Assembly (NCBI GenBank): GCA_965119215.1
Contig: CBCPKK010000005.1
Location: 418,490 to 482,489 of the forward strand
DNA from: Buttiauxella sp965119215
GTDB lineage: Bacteria > Pseudomonadota > Gammaproteobacteria > Enterobacterales > Enterobacteriaceae
Length of the DNA stretch: 64,000 nucleotides
Direction of reading: 5' to 3'
Position 1 is the first letter of the stretch, and every line of letters begins with the position of its first letter. Below the pieces are notes generated by a model, which searched no databases, was not told the origin of the DNA, and saw nothing but the letters and a program-made list of their open reading frames with translations. A program made the position numbers and the translations under genes. Below are positions 7,445 to 15,699 of this stretch, piece after piece.

Positions 7445-7957
7445 ATGAGCCAGGTGAGCAGCGAATTTATCCCACTACATATTGCTATTCTGACGGTTTC
7501 CAGCCGTCGCGGTGAAGAAGACGACACCTCAGGGCATTATCTGCATGAGGCCGCTACAGAGGCGGGTCATAAAGTCGTCGCCAAAGCGATTGTGAAAGAA
7601 AACCGTTATGCCATTCGCGCCCAGGTTTCCCAATGGATTGCAGATGACGACGTTCAGGTTGTGCTGGTTAACGGTGGCACCGGTTTTACCGAAGGCGACC
7701 AGGCTCCCGAAGCATTGCTGCCGCTGTTTGACCGCGAAATCGAAGGGTTTGGGGAAGTCTTCCGCATGCTCTCTTTTGAAGAGATCGGCACCTCAACGCT
7801 GCAATCGCGCGCGCTGGCGGGTATTGCGAATCGCACCCTGATTTTTGCCATGCCGGGTTCCACCAAAGCTTGTCACACAGCCTGGGAAAATATCATCCAG
7901 CCACAGCTGGATGCCCGTGTGCGCCCTTGTAATTTCCACCCACACATCAAGAAATAA
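7445..7957 (+). CDS. moaB: Molybdenum cofactor biosynthesis protein B
   Basis: 170 residues, as in E. coli, starting 23 bases after moaA behind AAGGAAGAT. It has the MoCF/MogA-like fold: VSSRRGEEDDTSG near the N-terminus, VLVNGGTGFTEGDQAPEAL (molybdopterin-binding loop) and IFAMPGSTKAC. MogA-family enzymes adenylylate molybdopterin; E. coli MoaB itself is not essential for cofactor synthesis and its exact role remains open. MoaC follows after 3 bases. Confidence 0.97.
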   Translation: MSQVSSEFIPLHIAILTVSSRRGEEDDTSGHYLHEAATEAGHKVVAKAIVKENRYAIRAQVSQWIADDDVQVVLVNGGTGFTEGDQAPEALLPLFDREIEGFGEVFRMLSFEEIGTSTLQSRALAGIANRTLIFAMPGSTKACHTAWENIIQPQLDARVRPCNFHPHIKK

Positions 7958-7960
7958 ACT

Positions 7961-8458
7961 ATGTCGCAACTCACTCATATTAATGCTGCTGGCGAAGCGC
8001 ACATGGTCGATGTCTCCGCCAAAGCAGAAACCGTACGTGAAGCCCGCGCTGAAGCGTTCATTACGATGGAAGCCGAAACGTTAGCCATGATTATCGAAGG
8101 CAGCCATCACAAAGGTGATGTGTTTGCTACGGCGCGTATTGCCGGTATTCAGGCAGCAAAACGCACGTGGGATTTAATCCCGCTTTGCCACCCGTTGATG
8201 CTAAGCAAAGTCGAAGTGAATTTAGCCGCTGAGCCTGAACATAACCGTGTGCGCATTGAATCGGTCTGCCGTCTGACGGGCAAAACCGGCGTTGAAATGG
8301 AAGCGCTGACCGCCGCGTCGGTTGCCGCGTTAACCATTTACGATATGTGCAAAGCGGTGCAAAAAGACATGGTGATTGGCCCCGTTCGCTTGCTGGCGAA
8401 AAGCGGTGGCAAATCTGGCGACTTTAAGGTGGAAAACAAGGTGGACAGCAATGATTAA
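7961..8458 (+). CDS. moaC: Cyclic pyranopterin monophosphate synthase MoaC
   Basis: 165 residues, four longer than E. coli because the C-terminus is extended (KVENKVDSND). MoaC rearranges the MoaA product 3',8-cyclo-7,8-dihydro-GTP into cyclic pyranopterin monophosphate; it works as a hexamer. Active-site stretches are intact: KGDVFATARIAGIQAAKRT, LIPLCHPL, TGKTGVEMEALTA and the KDM/GPVRLLAKSGGKSG lysines. The stop overlaps the moaD start (ATGATTAA), which suggests coupled translation. Confidence 0.98.
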   Translation: MSQLTHINAAGEAHMVDVSAKAETVREARAEAFITMEAETLAMIIEGSHHKGDVFATARIAGIQAAKRTWDLIPLCHPLMLSKVEVNLAAEPEHNRVRIESVCRLTGKTGVEMEALTAASVAALTIYDMCKAVQKDMVIGPVRLLAKSGGKSGDFKVENKVDSND

Positions 8459-8696
8459 TGTCCTGTTTTTCGCCCAGGTGCGTGAGCTTGTTGACTGCGA
8501 TAGCCTGCAGCTGGACGTTGCGTTTAGCGATGTCGAGCAACTGCGCCAAAATCTGGCCGCTAAAAGTGAACGTTGGGCGCTGGCGCTGGAATCCGGAAAG
8601 CTGTTGGCTGCGGTAAACCAAACGCTAGTTAGTTTTGACCATCCGCTTACAGACGGTGACGAAGTCGCATTCTTCCCGCCGGTCACTGGAGGCTGA
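8451..8696 (+). CDS. moaD: Molybdopterin synthase sulfur carrier subunit MoaD
   Basis: 81 residues from the ATG at 8451, which overlaps the moaC end; this start gives the E. coli length. MoaD is a ubiquitin-like protein whose C-terminal Gly-Gly is adenylylated by MoeB and converted to a thiocarboxylate that donates sulfur to MoaE. The terminal FFPPVTGG motif is intact. moaE starts one base after the stop. Confidence 0.98.
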   Translation: MINVLFFAQVRELVDCDSLQLDVAFSDVEQLRQNLAAKSERWALALESGKLLAAVNQTLVSFDHPLTDGDEVAFFPPVTGG

Positions 8697-8697
8697 A

Positions 8698-9150
8698 ATG
8701 GAAAATACCCGAATCCGTGTCAGCCACGAAAACTTTAACGTAGGTGATGAATACCAATGGCTTGCGCAGTGTGATGAAGACGGTGCCGTGGTGACGTTTA
8801 CCGGCAAAGTTCGCAATCACAACCTGGGCGATAGCGTGAGTGCCTTAACGCTCGAACACTATCCAGGCATGACGGAAAAAGCGTTGGCGGAAATTATCGA
8901 AGAAGCGCGCAAACGCTGGCCGCTGCAACGCGTAAGTGTGATTCACCGCATTGGCGAATTGTGGCCTGGTGACGAAATTGTTTTCGTTGGCGTCACTGGT
9001 GCACACCGCAGTTCCGCGTTCGAATCCGCACAATTCATCATGGATTATCTGAAAACGCGCGCCCCGTTCTGGAAGCGCGAAGCCACGACTGACGGCTCCC
9101 GCTGGGTCGAATCACGCGAAAGCGATAAGCAGGCGGCAAAGCGCTGGTAG
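8698..9150 (+). CDS. moaE: Molybdopterin synthase catalytic subunit MoaE
   Basis: 150 residues, the E. coli length, from the ATG at 8698 with GGAGG just upstream. MoaE inserts the dithiolene sulfurs delivered by MoaD into cyclic pyranopterin monophosphate. The conserved core VVTFTGKVRNHNLGDSV...LEHYPGMTEKAL, the HRIGELWPGDEIVFVGVTGAHR segment, and the catalytic-lysine region RAPFWKREAT are all present. It is the last gene of the operon; no clear terminator is seen before ybhL. Confidence 0.98.
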   Translation: MENTRIRVSHENFNVGDEYQWLAQCDEDGAVVTFTGKVRNHNLGDSVSALTLEHYPGMTEKALAEIIEEARKRWPLQRVSVIHRIGELWPGDEIVFVGVTGAHRSSAFESAQFIMDYLKTRAPFWKREATTDGSRWVESRESDKQAAKRW

Positions 9151-9240
9151 CGTGCACGCCGGGTGGGATGTGTTAATCTTAATAACGGTGGGCTACGTCG
9201 CCCAATGTTCAGGTTTATTGACTTCACTTAAGGAAGCATC

Positions 9241-9951
9241 ATGGATCGATTCCCACGTTCCAATGACACCATCGTGCAGCAGGCCCGTACCGGTTTGCAG
9301 GCATATATGGCACAAGTTTACGGCTGGATGACCTGCGGCCTGTTACTGACGGCATTTATCGCCTGGTATGCGGCGAATACGCCAGCGGTAATGGAATTCG
9401 TCTTTTCCAGCAAAATCACTTTCTTCGGTTTGATCATCGTGCAACTGGGGCTGGTGTTTGTGCTCTCGGGCATGGTGCATAAGCTCAGCGCAGGCGTGGC
9501 GACGAGCCTGTTTATGCTGTATTCGGCATTAACGGGTCTGACGCTTTCCAGTATTTTTATCGTTTACACCTATTCGTCCATCGCCAGTACCTTCGTGGTA
9601 GCGGGTGGCATGTTTGGTGCCATGAGCCTGTACGGTTACACCACCAAGCGCGACCTGAGCGGTTTTGGCAACATGCTGTTTATGGCGCTGATCGGTATCG
9701 TTCTGGCCTCACTGGTGAACATGTGGCTGAAAAGCACGGCGCTGATGTGGGCGGTGACGTATATCGGCGTAATCGTGTTTGTTGGCCTGACCGCCTATGA
9801 CACGCAGAAGCTGAAAAACATCGGCGAGCAAATTGATACGAGTGATACGCAAACCATGCGCAAGTATTCGATTCTTGGCGCACTGACGCTGTATCTCGAC
9901 TTCATCAACCTGTTCCTGATGCTGCTGCGTATTTTCGGCAACCGCCGTTAA
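9241..9951 (+). CDS. ybhL: BI-1 family inner membrane protein YbhL
   Basis: 236 residues, two longer than E. coli YbhL, with AAGGAAGCATC before the ATG. It is a Bax inhibitor-1/YccA-like protein with about seven hydrophobic segments from residue 25 to the end. Family relatives act as pH-sensitive calcium leak channels or FtsH modulators; the function of YbhL itself is not established. Conserved features include SALTGLTLSSIF, YGYTTKRDLSGFGNML and the C-terminal AYDTQKLK plus LDFINLFLMLLRIFG. Its stop overlaps the convergent ybhN stop by four bases. ybhM, next to it in E. coli, is absent. Confidence 0.95.
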   Translation: MDRFPRSNDTIVQQARTGLQAYMAQVYGWMTCGLLLTAFIAWYAANTPAVMEFVFSSKITFFGLIIVQLGLVFVLSGMVHKLSAGVATSLFMLYSALTGLTLSSIFIVYTYSSIASTFVVAGGMFGAMSLYGYTTKRDLSGFGNMLFMALIGIVLASLVNMWLKSTALMWAVTYIGVIVFVGLTAYDTQKLKNIGEQIDTSDTQTMRKYSILGALTLYLDFINLFLMLLRIFGNRR

Positions 9952-10943
9952 TTTCGCTGTTCCCCCTCTCCCTCAGGGAGAGGGCGGTTTAAAACCTTCT
10001 CGTTCTTCACTCGCATCTTCTTCGCCCGACTCTCCAGCCCTAAATAACAGACAATCGCCAGAAGCAGCGGGGCGATAAAATAGAGCATCCGGTAAGCCAG
10101 TAACGCGGCAATAATAACGCCATTGCTGACATGTTCCCCGGCCAGCAACGCGATAAACACCGCTTCCAGCGCACCAATCCCCGCAGGAATATGCACAATC
10201 ACCCCAGCGATGCTGCTCACCAATAGCACGCCTAATACGAAGAAATAATTCACGTTCTGGCCCAGCAATAACCAGATAATGGCGCCCATCACCATCCAGT
10301 TGGCGCTTGATATAGCCAACTGCATCAGGGCAAATTTAAACGAAGGTAGCACCAGTCGCTGGCCTTTTATCGTCATATGGCGATGCTTGGCAAAGGCACA
10401 AAACCACAGATAAACCGCAATAATGGCCAGCAGCACGCCACCTAAAATCCGCAGCGTTGTCTCGTCTATGTACCAGTGCTCGGGCAGTTGCACCACGCCA
10501 ACGGTAAAAATTACCCCAGCTAAAAGAATGTAGCCCAGCCAGTTAGTCGAAATACTTAACGAGAAGATGCGCGTAATAGTGGCGCTGGGTAGCCCAAGAC
10601 GGGAATAAAGCCGATAACGCATGCCAATACCGCCGACCCAGGTGCTCAGCGTCAGGTTGAAGGCGTAACAGATGAACGACACCAGCATCACCTGCCGTTT
10701 CGCCAGTTTGTGTCCGCAATATGCCCGCGCCAGCAAATCGTAACAGCCGTAAATCAGATAGCTCAGAATGACCAGCCCCACCGCGCTAAACAGCGCCAGG
10801 CGGTTATAGTTGCGAATAACCTCCCAGACTTCTTCCCAATTGACCTTCGTTGCATACACCACCAACAGCACGATAACGGCAATGAAAAATAGCCAGGTGA
10901 GGATTTTCTTCGCTTTGCGCCATTTGGGATGCGAATGCGACAT
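9948..10943 (-). CDS. ybhN: Integral membrane protein YbhN (lysylphosphatidylglycerol-synthase-like fold)
   Basis: 331 residues, about a dozen more than E. coli YbhN. It belongs to the UPF0104/LPG_synthase_TM family of flippase-like multi-span inner membrane proteins, with about eight hydrophobic segments (residues 15-35, 50-70, 85-105, 125-150, 165-185, 205-225, 235-260, 275-305). The gene sits in the ybhP-clsB-ybhN unit, so a role linked to cardiolipin or anionic phospholipid handling is plausible but inferred. The C-terminal tail NRPLPEGEGEQRN is encoded by the hairpin repeat at 9964-9984 and looks acquired by stop loss or repeat insertion. The start overlaps the clsB stop. Confidence 0.93.
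   Translation of the reverse strand: MSHSHPKWRKAKKILTWLFFIAVIVLLVVYATKVNWEEVWEVIRNYNRLALFSAVGLVILSYLIYGCYDLLARAYCGHKLAKRQVMLVSFICYAFNLTLSTWVGGIGMRYRLYSRLGLPSATITRIFSLSISTNWLGYILLAGVIFTVGVVQLPEHWYIDETTLRILGGVLLAIIAVYLWFCAFAKHRHMTIKGQRLVLPSFKFALMQLAISSANWMVMGAIIWLLLGQNVNYFFVLGVLLVSSIAGVIVHIPAGIGALEAVFIALLAGEHVSNGVIIAALLAYRMLYFIAPLLLAIVCYLGLESRAKKMRVKNEKVLNRPLPEGEGEQRN
9964..9984. repeat. GC-rich hairpin at the ybhL/ybhN junction, inside the ybhN C-terminal codons
   Basis: CCCTCTCCC (9964-9972) and GGGAGAGGG (9976-9984) form a perfect 9-bp stem with a 3-nt loop. It is followed by CGGTTTAAAA and could slow convergent transcripts. It is translated as part of a C-terminal tail of YbhN. Confidence 0.6.
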
Positions 10944-12184
10944 CAGTATTTAACCCCCTGATCTTCCGCCTCAACTCTGTCCTGGGTTTCAATATGGGGC
11001 TGAGCAGGAGGCATGACTTGCGAGAGGCGAGGCGTATGCGCGGGCAGCCAGCCGACCATCGCAGGGAAGTGACGCAAAAAGTGGAACGCCAGCACGCTTT
11101 TCGCCAGGTTCCACCATGTCCGTTTCGGCAGCATTGATTCGTCGACAGGATGGCAATCTCTGGCAATCAGGCCGCTCAGGTTTTCCCGCAAAGTGCCATT
11201 GAAGGTGCGGTCGTAGATAATCAGATTGGCTTCCAGGTTTAGCGACAAACTCAACGGGTCAAGATTACTGGAACCTACCGTTGCCCAGTGGTCGTCCATC
11301 AACGCAACTTTCCCGTGTAACGGACGGCGGTGGTATTCATAGATTTTCACGCCCGACCGCACCAGGTAGTTGTACAACAGGCGTGCGCCGACTTTCACAA
11401 TCGGCATATCCGGCTCGCCCTGCACAATCAGTTTTACCGATACCCCTCGCCGAGACGCATTACGCATCGCATGTAACAGCCGATAACCGGGGAAGAAATA
11501 AGCATTAGCGATAATCACTTCACGCTTCGCTTTGCTGAGCATTTTCAGGTAGTAACGCTCTATGTCGTCACGGTGTCGGTTGTTGTCTCGCCAGACAAAC
11601 AAGGCTTGCGCTTCACCAGGCTTGAGGTTTTCTTGTGCCGGATTACGCCGACGCCACCAGCGGCGTTTATTGTCCTGGCCGGGCAGGTTGGAAATCACGT
11701 ATTGGTAGATATCATCCACGACCGGGCCTTCAACCTTCACCGAGTAATCCTGCTTGGCTTCCGGGCCGTAATCACTCATTTGCTCGGCGGAATAGTTAAT
11801 GCCGCCCACAAACGCCACTTCGCCATCGATCACCACAATTTTACGGTGCATGCGGCGGAATAAATTCGTGCGCATACCCAACAGCAACGGGCGAGGATCG
11901 TAATAGCGGAACAGAACGCCCGCCGCGGTGAGTTGGTTTACAAATTCATCGCTTAAATCCGGTGAACCGTAGCCATCAAGCAGAACTTCTACACTAACAC
12001 CGCGTTTGGCGGCATTCAGCAAGACCTCATGTAATTGTTTTCCTACATCATCTTCAAACCAGATGAATGTTTCGAGGATCACTTTGCTGCGGGCATGGTC
12101 GATGGCTTTAAACACCGCCGGGAAAAATTGGTCGCCGTTTTCGAGTAACGAAATACGGTTCCCATCGCGCCAGTTATTTTTCAT
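10943..12184 (-). CDS. clsB: Cardiolipin synthase B
   Basis: 413 residues from the ATG at 12184, matching E. coli ClsB. It is a phospholipase D superfamily enzyme that condenses two phosphatidylglycerols into cardiolipin at the inner membrane. Two HKD motifs are present, HRKIVVID and HGKVALMD, each followed by GxxN/S (GGINYS, GSSNLD). An alternative in-frame start 16 codons upstream lacks family support and lies inside ybhP. The start overlaps the ybhP stop as ATGA, and the stop overlaps ybhN, so the three genes look translationally coupled. Confidence 0.97.
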   Translation of the reverse strand: MKNNWRDGNRISLLENGDQFFPAVFKAIDHARSKVILETFIWFEDDVGKQLHEVLLNAAKRGVSVEVLLDGYGSPDLSDEFVNQLTAAGVLFRYYDPRPLLLGMRTNLFRRMHRKIVVIDGEVAFVGGINYSAEQMSDYGPEAKQDYSVKVEGPVVDDIYQYVISNLPGQDNKRRWWRRRNPAQENLKPGEAQALFVWRDNNRHRDDIERYYLKMLSKAKREVIIANAYFFPGYRLLHAMRNASRRGVSVKLIVQGEPDMPIVKVGARLLYNYLVRSGVKIYEYHRRPLHGKVALMDDHWATVGSSNLDPLSLSLNLEANLIIYDRTFNGTLRENLSGLIARDCHPVDESMLPKRTWWNLAKSVLAFHFLRHFPAMVGWLPAHTPRLSQVMPPAQPHIETQDRVEAEDQGVKY

Positions 12185-12939
12185 AGATGAATCTCCACGG
12201 CTAATGGCGCATGGTCCGAGAGATGCCGCCACTGGCGTAACGGCAGAGCCGTCGGCGCACTAGCGGAAGCATTTTTCACATAAATTCTATCGAGACGAAG
12301 CAGCGGGAAACGGGCAGGGAAGGTACGCGCAGGGCGACCCCACGCACGGGTAAATACTTCATCTAAACCGGTCTGTTTTAGCTGTAAATTGGCGCGCTGC
12401 TGCCAGTCATTAAAATCCCCAGCAACCACAACAGGCTCGCCTTCCGGGAGTTCATTCACCAGTTTGCACAGCATATTTAGCTGCGCCTGGCGGTGTTCGT
12501 CACGCAAACCGAGATGCACACAAATAACATGTACGCGGATATCAGCGCCCGGCACATTCATCTGGCAGTGCAGCATGCCACGCTTTTCATGGCCTTCGAC
12601 CGAAATATCACGGTTTTCAAAGTGATGGATGGGGAATCGCGATAAAACGGCATTGCCGTGATGACCCTCGGGATAAACCGCGTTGCGACCATACGCAAAA
12701 TCACTCCACATCGTGTCAGCGAGAAATTCGTAATGGCTGGTATCTGGCCAGTTTTCAATGTGCAGCGGATGGATTTCGTGTGCGCCCATCACCTCTTGCA
12801 GGCAGACAATATCGGCAGAAACCGCACGCACCGCATCGCGCAACTCCGGCAAAATGAAACGTCTGTTGAGTGCGGTAAACCCTTTGTGTGTATTAATTGT
12901 GAGCACTTTAAAGGAAAAGTGCTGAGCCTTGTTACCCAT
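12181..12939 (-). CDS. ybhP: Endonuclease/exonuclease/phosphatase family protein YbhP
   Basis: 252 residues from the ATG at 12939, preceded by GGGAGA; the longer frame to 12993 has no homology. Fold hallmarks are LTINTHKGF, CLQEVMGAHE (catalytic Glu), YGRNAVYPEGHHGNAVLSRFP, VVAGDFNDW and the C-terminal SDHAPLAVEI. The substrate is not established. Its position upstream of clsB suggests phospholipid or envelope phosphodiester chemistry, but that is context only. The stop overlaps the clsB start. Confidence 0.94.
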   Translation of the reverse strand: MGNKAQHFSFKVLTINTHKGFTALNRRFILPELRDAVRAVSADIVCLQEVMGAHEIHPLHIENWPDTSHYEFLADTMWSDFAYGRNAVYPEGHHGNAVLSRFPIHHFENRDISVEGHEKRGMLHCQMNVPGADIRVHVICVHLGLRDEHRQAQLNMLCKLVNELPEGEPVVVAGDFNDWQQRANLQLKQTGLDEVFTRAWGRPARTFPARFPLLRLDRIYVKNASASAPTALPLRQWRHLSDHAPLAVEIHL

Positions 12940-13071
12940 GCTTCTCCCGGCATTGTTAACATCCCGATGAAAATAAAGTGTAGTCTCTGTCACAAATAGG
13001 TGTCGGGTTACGGAATTTTCCGCATACTGCGGTACTCTGAATGACAGGAATTAGCGGCCAGGAGAGAAATA

Positions 13072-13482
13072 ATGAAATGGCAACAGCGTGTACAAGTGAC
13101 AACAGGCCTAAGCTGCTGGCAGATAATGCTGCACCTTTTAGTGGTCTTTGCGCTGCTCGTTGGCTGGAAAACCGCCACCCTGATTCACGTCGGCATTGGG
13201 CTATGCGCGGTGTATGCGGTAACGGTTATTTTGATGTTCGCTCTGCAGCGTGTTCATACCGGGCGGTTGCGCGATATTGGTGATTTTCTTGAAGAGCTGA
13301 CCACCACCTGGTATTTCGGTTCAGCAATGATTGCGCTGTGGCTGCTGTCACGCGTGGTCGAAAACAAGTTTGTACTGGCAGGCGCAGGGCTTGCCATGAT
13401 TGCAGGCCCGATTATTTATTCGCTGCTTGCCAAAGATAAAACCTCAGGCAATTTTGCGCCGAAACATCCAGTACGCCGCTGA
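13072..13482 (+). CDS. ybhQ: Inner membrane protein YbhQ
   Basis: 136 residues, as in E. coli, with AGGAGAGAAATA before the ATG. Four hydrophobic segments (about residues 16-34, 38-58, 78-98, 103-120) and a positively charged C-terminus (KHPVRR) are visible, with the conserved LEELTTTWYFGSAM segment between. No function is known. The last 39 bases overlap the convergent ybhR gene. Confidence 0.93.
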   Translation: MKWQQRVQVTTGLSCWQIMLHLLVVFALLVGWKTATLIHVGIGLCAVYAVTVILMFALQRVHTGRLRDIGDFLEELTTTWYFGSAMIALWLLSRVVENKFVLAGAGLAMIAGPIIYSLLAKDKTSGNFAPKHPVRR

Positions 13483-14550
13483 ACCCGTGGTGGCCGCTAT
13501 TACTAATAGTGGCCACACACTTCCCCACACAATATCAAAACTCGCGTTTTTCAAATAAATCTGCTTAGTGATATCGGTGAAATGCCGAATTGGGTTTACC
13601 CACGTCAGGTTTTGCAGCCACACTGGCATGTTCTCGACGGGCGACACATAACCCGAAAGCAAAATCGCAGGCATCATAAAGACAAACACTCCGATAAACG
13701 CCTGCTGTTGCGTTGAACACAGCGACGAGATCAACAAACCAAACCCCACTAGCGACAAACCGTAAATCAGCATCGTGAAGTAAAACAGCAGCAGCGAGCC
13801 GGAAAACGGAATGTGATAACCCCAAATCCCAACGCCTAGCACAATGGTCGCCTGGCCAATAGCCACGATTTGCGCAGGCACGGCTTTGCCGACGAATATC
13901 TGCCAGGTTGCCAGCGGGGAAACCAGTAGCTGGTCCAGCGTGCCTTGCTCGCGTTCGCGGGCGACAGAAAGGGAGGTAACAATCATCACGCCAATAGTTG
14001 TGATCATCGCAATCAGCGACGGCACCACAAACCATTTGTAATCCAGGTTCGGGTTATACCAGTTGCGCACCACCAGTTCGCTGTTGTTCGGTTTCGGCTG
14101 CCCGGACACCAGTTCCTGTTGGTAATTCTTCACGATCTGTTGCAGGTAATTCGCTGCTATTTGGGCGCTGTTAGAGTTTCGCCCATCCAGAATAATTTGC
14201 AGTTTTGCCTGCTGCTGGCTGGCGATATCGCGTGAGAAATTGGCCGGGAAGCGAATTAACAACAGCGCTTTTTGGTTGTCGATAGTCGGCTGAATTTCCT
14301 GCGGGCTTTTCAGCAGCAACACATGGCTAAACGCTTTGGCGCGGGCAAAACGCTGAGTCAGCTCAACGGAATGGCTGCCGTTATCCTCGTTGTAAATCGC
14401 AATGGTGGCGTTGGTCACCTCAAGCGTGGCGGCGAACGGGAACAAAACCACCTGTAAAACCACGGGCAGAATCAAAATCGCGCGCGTTTGCGGCTCGCGC
14501 AGCAGGGATTGCAGCTCTTTGCGAATCAGTGTCCAGAGTCGATAAAACAT
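13444..14550 (-). CDS. ybhR: ABC-2 type permease YbhR of the YbhFSR exporter
   Basis: 368 residues, equal to E. coli. One N-terminal membrane helix (about 22-42), a large periplasmic domain rich in NSAQIAANYLQQIVKNYQQEL, then five C-terminal helices with the SVAREREQGTLDQLLVSPL coupling segment typical of ABC-2 permeases. With YbhS and ATPase YbhF it forms an inner-membrane exporter, and YbhG is the periplasmic adaptor. In E. coli the system has been linked to cation/drug efflux and cefoperazone or chloramphenicol sensitivity. It starts 9 bases after ybhS. Confidence 0.97.
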   Translation of the reverse strand: MFYRLWTLIRKELQSLLREPQTRAILILPVVLQVVLFPFAATLEVTNATIAIYNEDNGSHSVELTQRFARAKAFSHVLLLKSPQEIQPTIDNQKALLLIRFPANFSRDIASQQQAKLQIILDGRNSNSAQIAANYLQQIVKNYQQELVSGQPKPNNSELVVRNWYNPNLDYKWFVVPSLIAMITTIGVMIVTSLSVAREREQGTLDQLLVSPLATWQIFVGKAVPAQIVAIGQATIVLGVGIWGYHIPFSGSLLLFYFTMLIYGLSLVGFGLLISSLCSTQQQAFIGVFVFMMPAILLSGYVSPVENMPVWLQNLTWVNPIRHFTDITKQIYLKNASFDIVWGSVWPLLVIAATTGSAAYWMFRRKIA

Positions 14551-14559
14551 AGCCTTCCC

Positions 14560-15699
14560 TTAATCAAGACGACGTTTGGTTTTCAGTGCCGTCAGGCCGA
14601 TAAACATCACCGCTGAAGCAATTAAAAACAGCACGTTAATGACTAACACGGTTGTAATGTTCCCCGCCAAAAACAGGCTTTGTAGCGTGCTGACGAAGTA
14701 ACGCGCCGGAATGACATACGTCACCGCGCGGATAATCGCGGGCATGCTGTCAATCTGGAAGATAAAACCAGACAGCATAATCGACGGCAGAAACGCGGCG
14801 TTTAACGCCACCTGCGCAGCATTAAACTGGTTGCGGGTAATTGTGGATATCAGCAACCCCATGCCGAGCGTGCTGAGCAAAAACAGGCTGGTGATGAAGA
14901 ATAAAATCAGCAGCGAACCGCGATAGGGCACGCCGAGAATAAACACCGACACCAGCATACACAGCAGCATCGCCAGCATACCCAGCACGTAGTAGGGTAG
15001 CAGTTTGCACAACAGCAGTTCGGTGCGAGTGACCTGCGTTGAGAGCAAGGCTTCCATGGTGCCGCGTTCCCACTCGCGCGCGACGACAAGCGATGTGAGG
15101 ATCGCCCCAATCACCGTCATGATGATGGTGATAGCTCCGGGAATAATAAAATGCTGGCTGATGGCCGCCGGGTTAAACCAGTACCGCAGTTGCACATCAA
15201 TTAACGGTTCAAACTTCTCGCCGCGATCTTCCGCCCGTTGTTGCTGCCAGATTTGCCAAATCCCCTCCATGTAACCCTGCACGAAGTTAGCGGTATTCGG
15301 TTCACTGCCATCGGTGATGACCTGCACCGGCGCGGTATTACCGACCCGCGCCATGTTTTGCGCGAAGTCAGGTGGGATCACCACCAGACCGCGGATTTTC
15401 CCCGCCTGCATCAGTTGAATCAGGTGCTGGCGATTATCGCTAATCGTTGGATCGATATAGGGCGAGGCGCTAATGGTGTGGGCGAAATCCAGCGCTTCCT
15501 CGCTTTGCTGTTCGAGCAAAACACCCACGCGCAAACGGCTGGAGTCGAGGTTGATGCCATAACCAAAAATAAACAGCAGCAACAGCGGGATCACCACGGC
15601 AATCAGCCAACTGCTGGGGTCGCGCACAATCTGGCGTGTTTCTTTCACGCACAGGGCGCGAACGCGTCGCCAGGAAACGGCCTGGTTATGCTCGCTCAT
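14560..15699 (-). CDS. ybhS: ABC-2 type permease YbhS of the YbhFSR exporter
   Basis: 379 residues, two more than E. coli. Same architecture as YbhR: helix at about 31-50, periplasmic domain with TDGSEPNTANFVQGYMEGIW, coupling segment VAREWERGTMEALLSTQVTRTE, then five helices ending with a KTKRRLD basic tail. The ATG at 15699 lies inside the ybhF 3' end (14-base overlap) with GGAG 7 bases upstream, supporting coupled translation. YbhR and YbhS probably form the heterodimeric membrane pore. Confidence 0.97.
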   Translation of the reverse strand: MSEHNQAVSWRRVRALCVKETRQIVRDPSSWLIAVVIPLLLLFIFGYGINLDSSRLRVGVLLEQQSEEALDFAHTISASPYIDPTISDNRQHLIQLMQAGKIRGLVVIPPDFAQNMARVGNTAPVQVITDGSEPNTANFVQGYMEGIWQIWQQQRAEDRGEKFEPLIDVQLRYWFNPAAISQHFIIPGAITIIMTVIGAILTSLVVAREWERGTMEALLSTQVTRTELLLCKLLPYYVLGMLAMLLCMLVSVFILGVPYRGSLLILFFITSLFLLSTLGMGLLISTITRNQFNAAQVALNAAFLPSIMLSGFIFQIDSMPAIIRAVTYVIPARYFVSTLQSLFLAGNITTVLVINVLFLIASAVMFIGLTALKTKRRLD

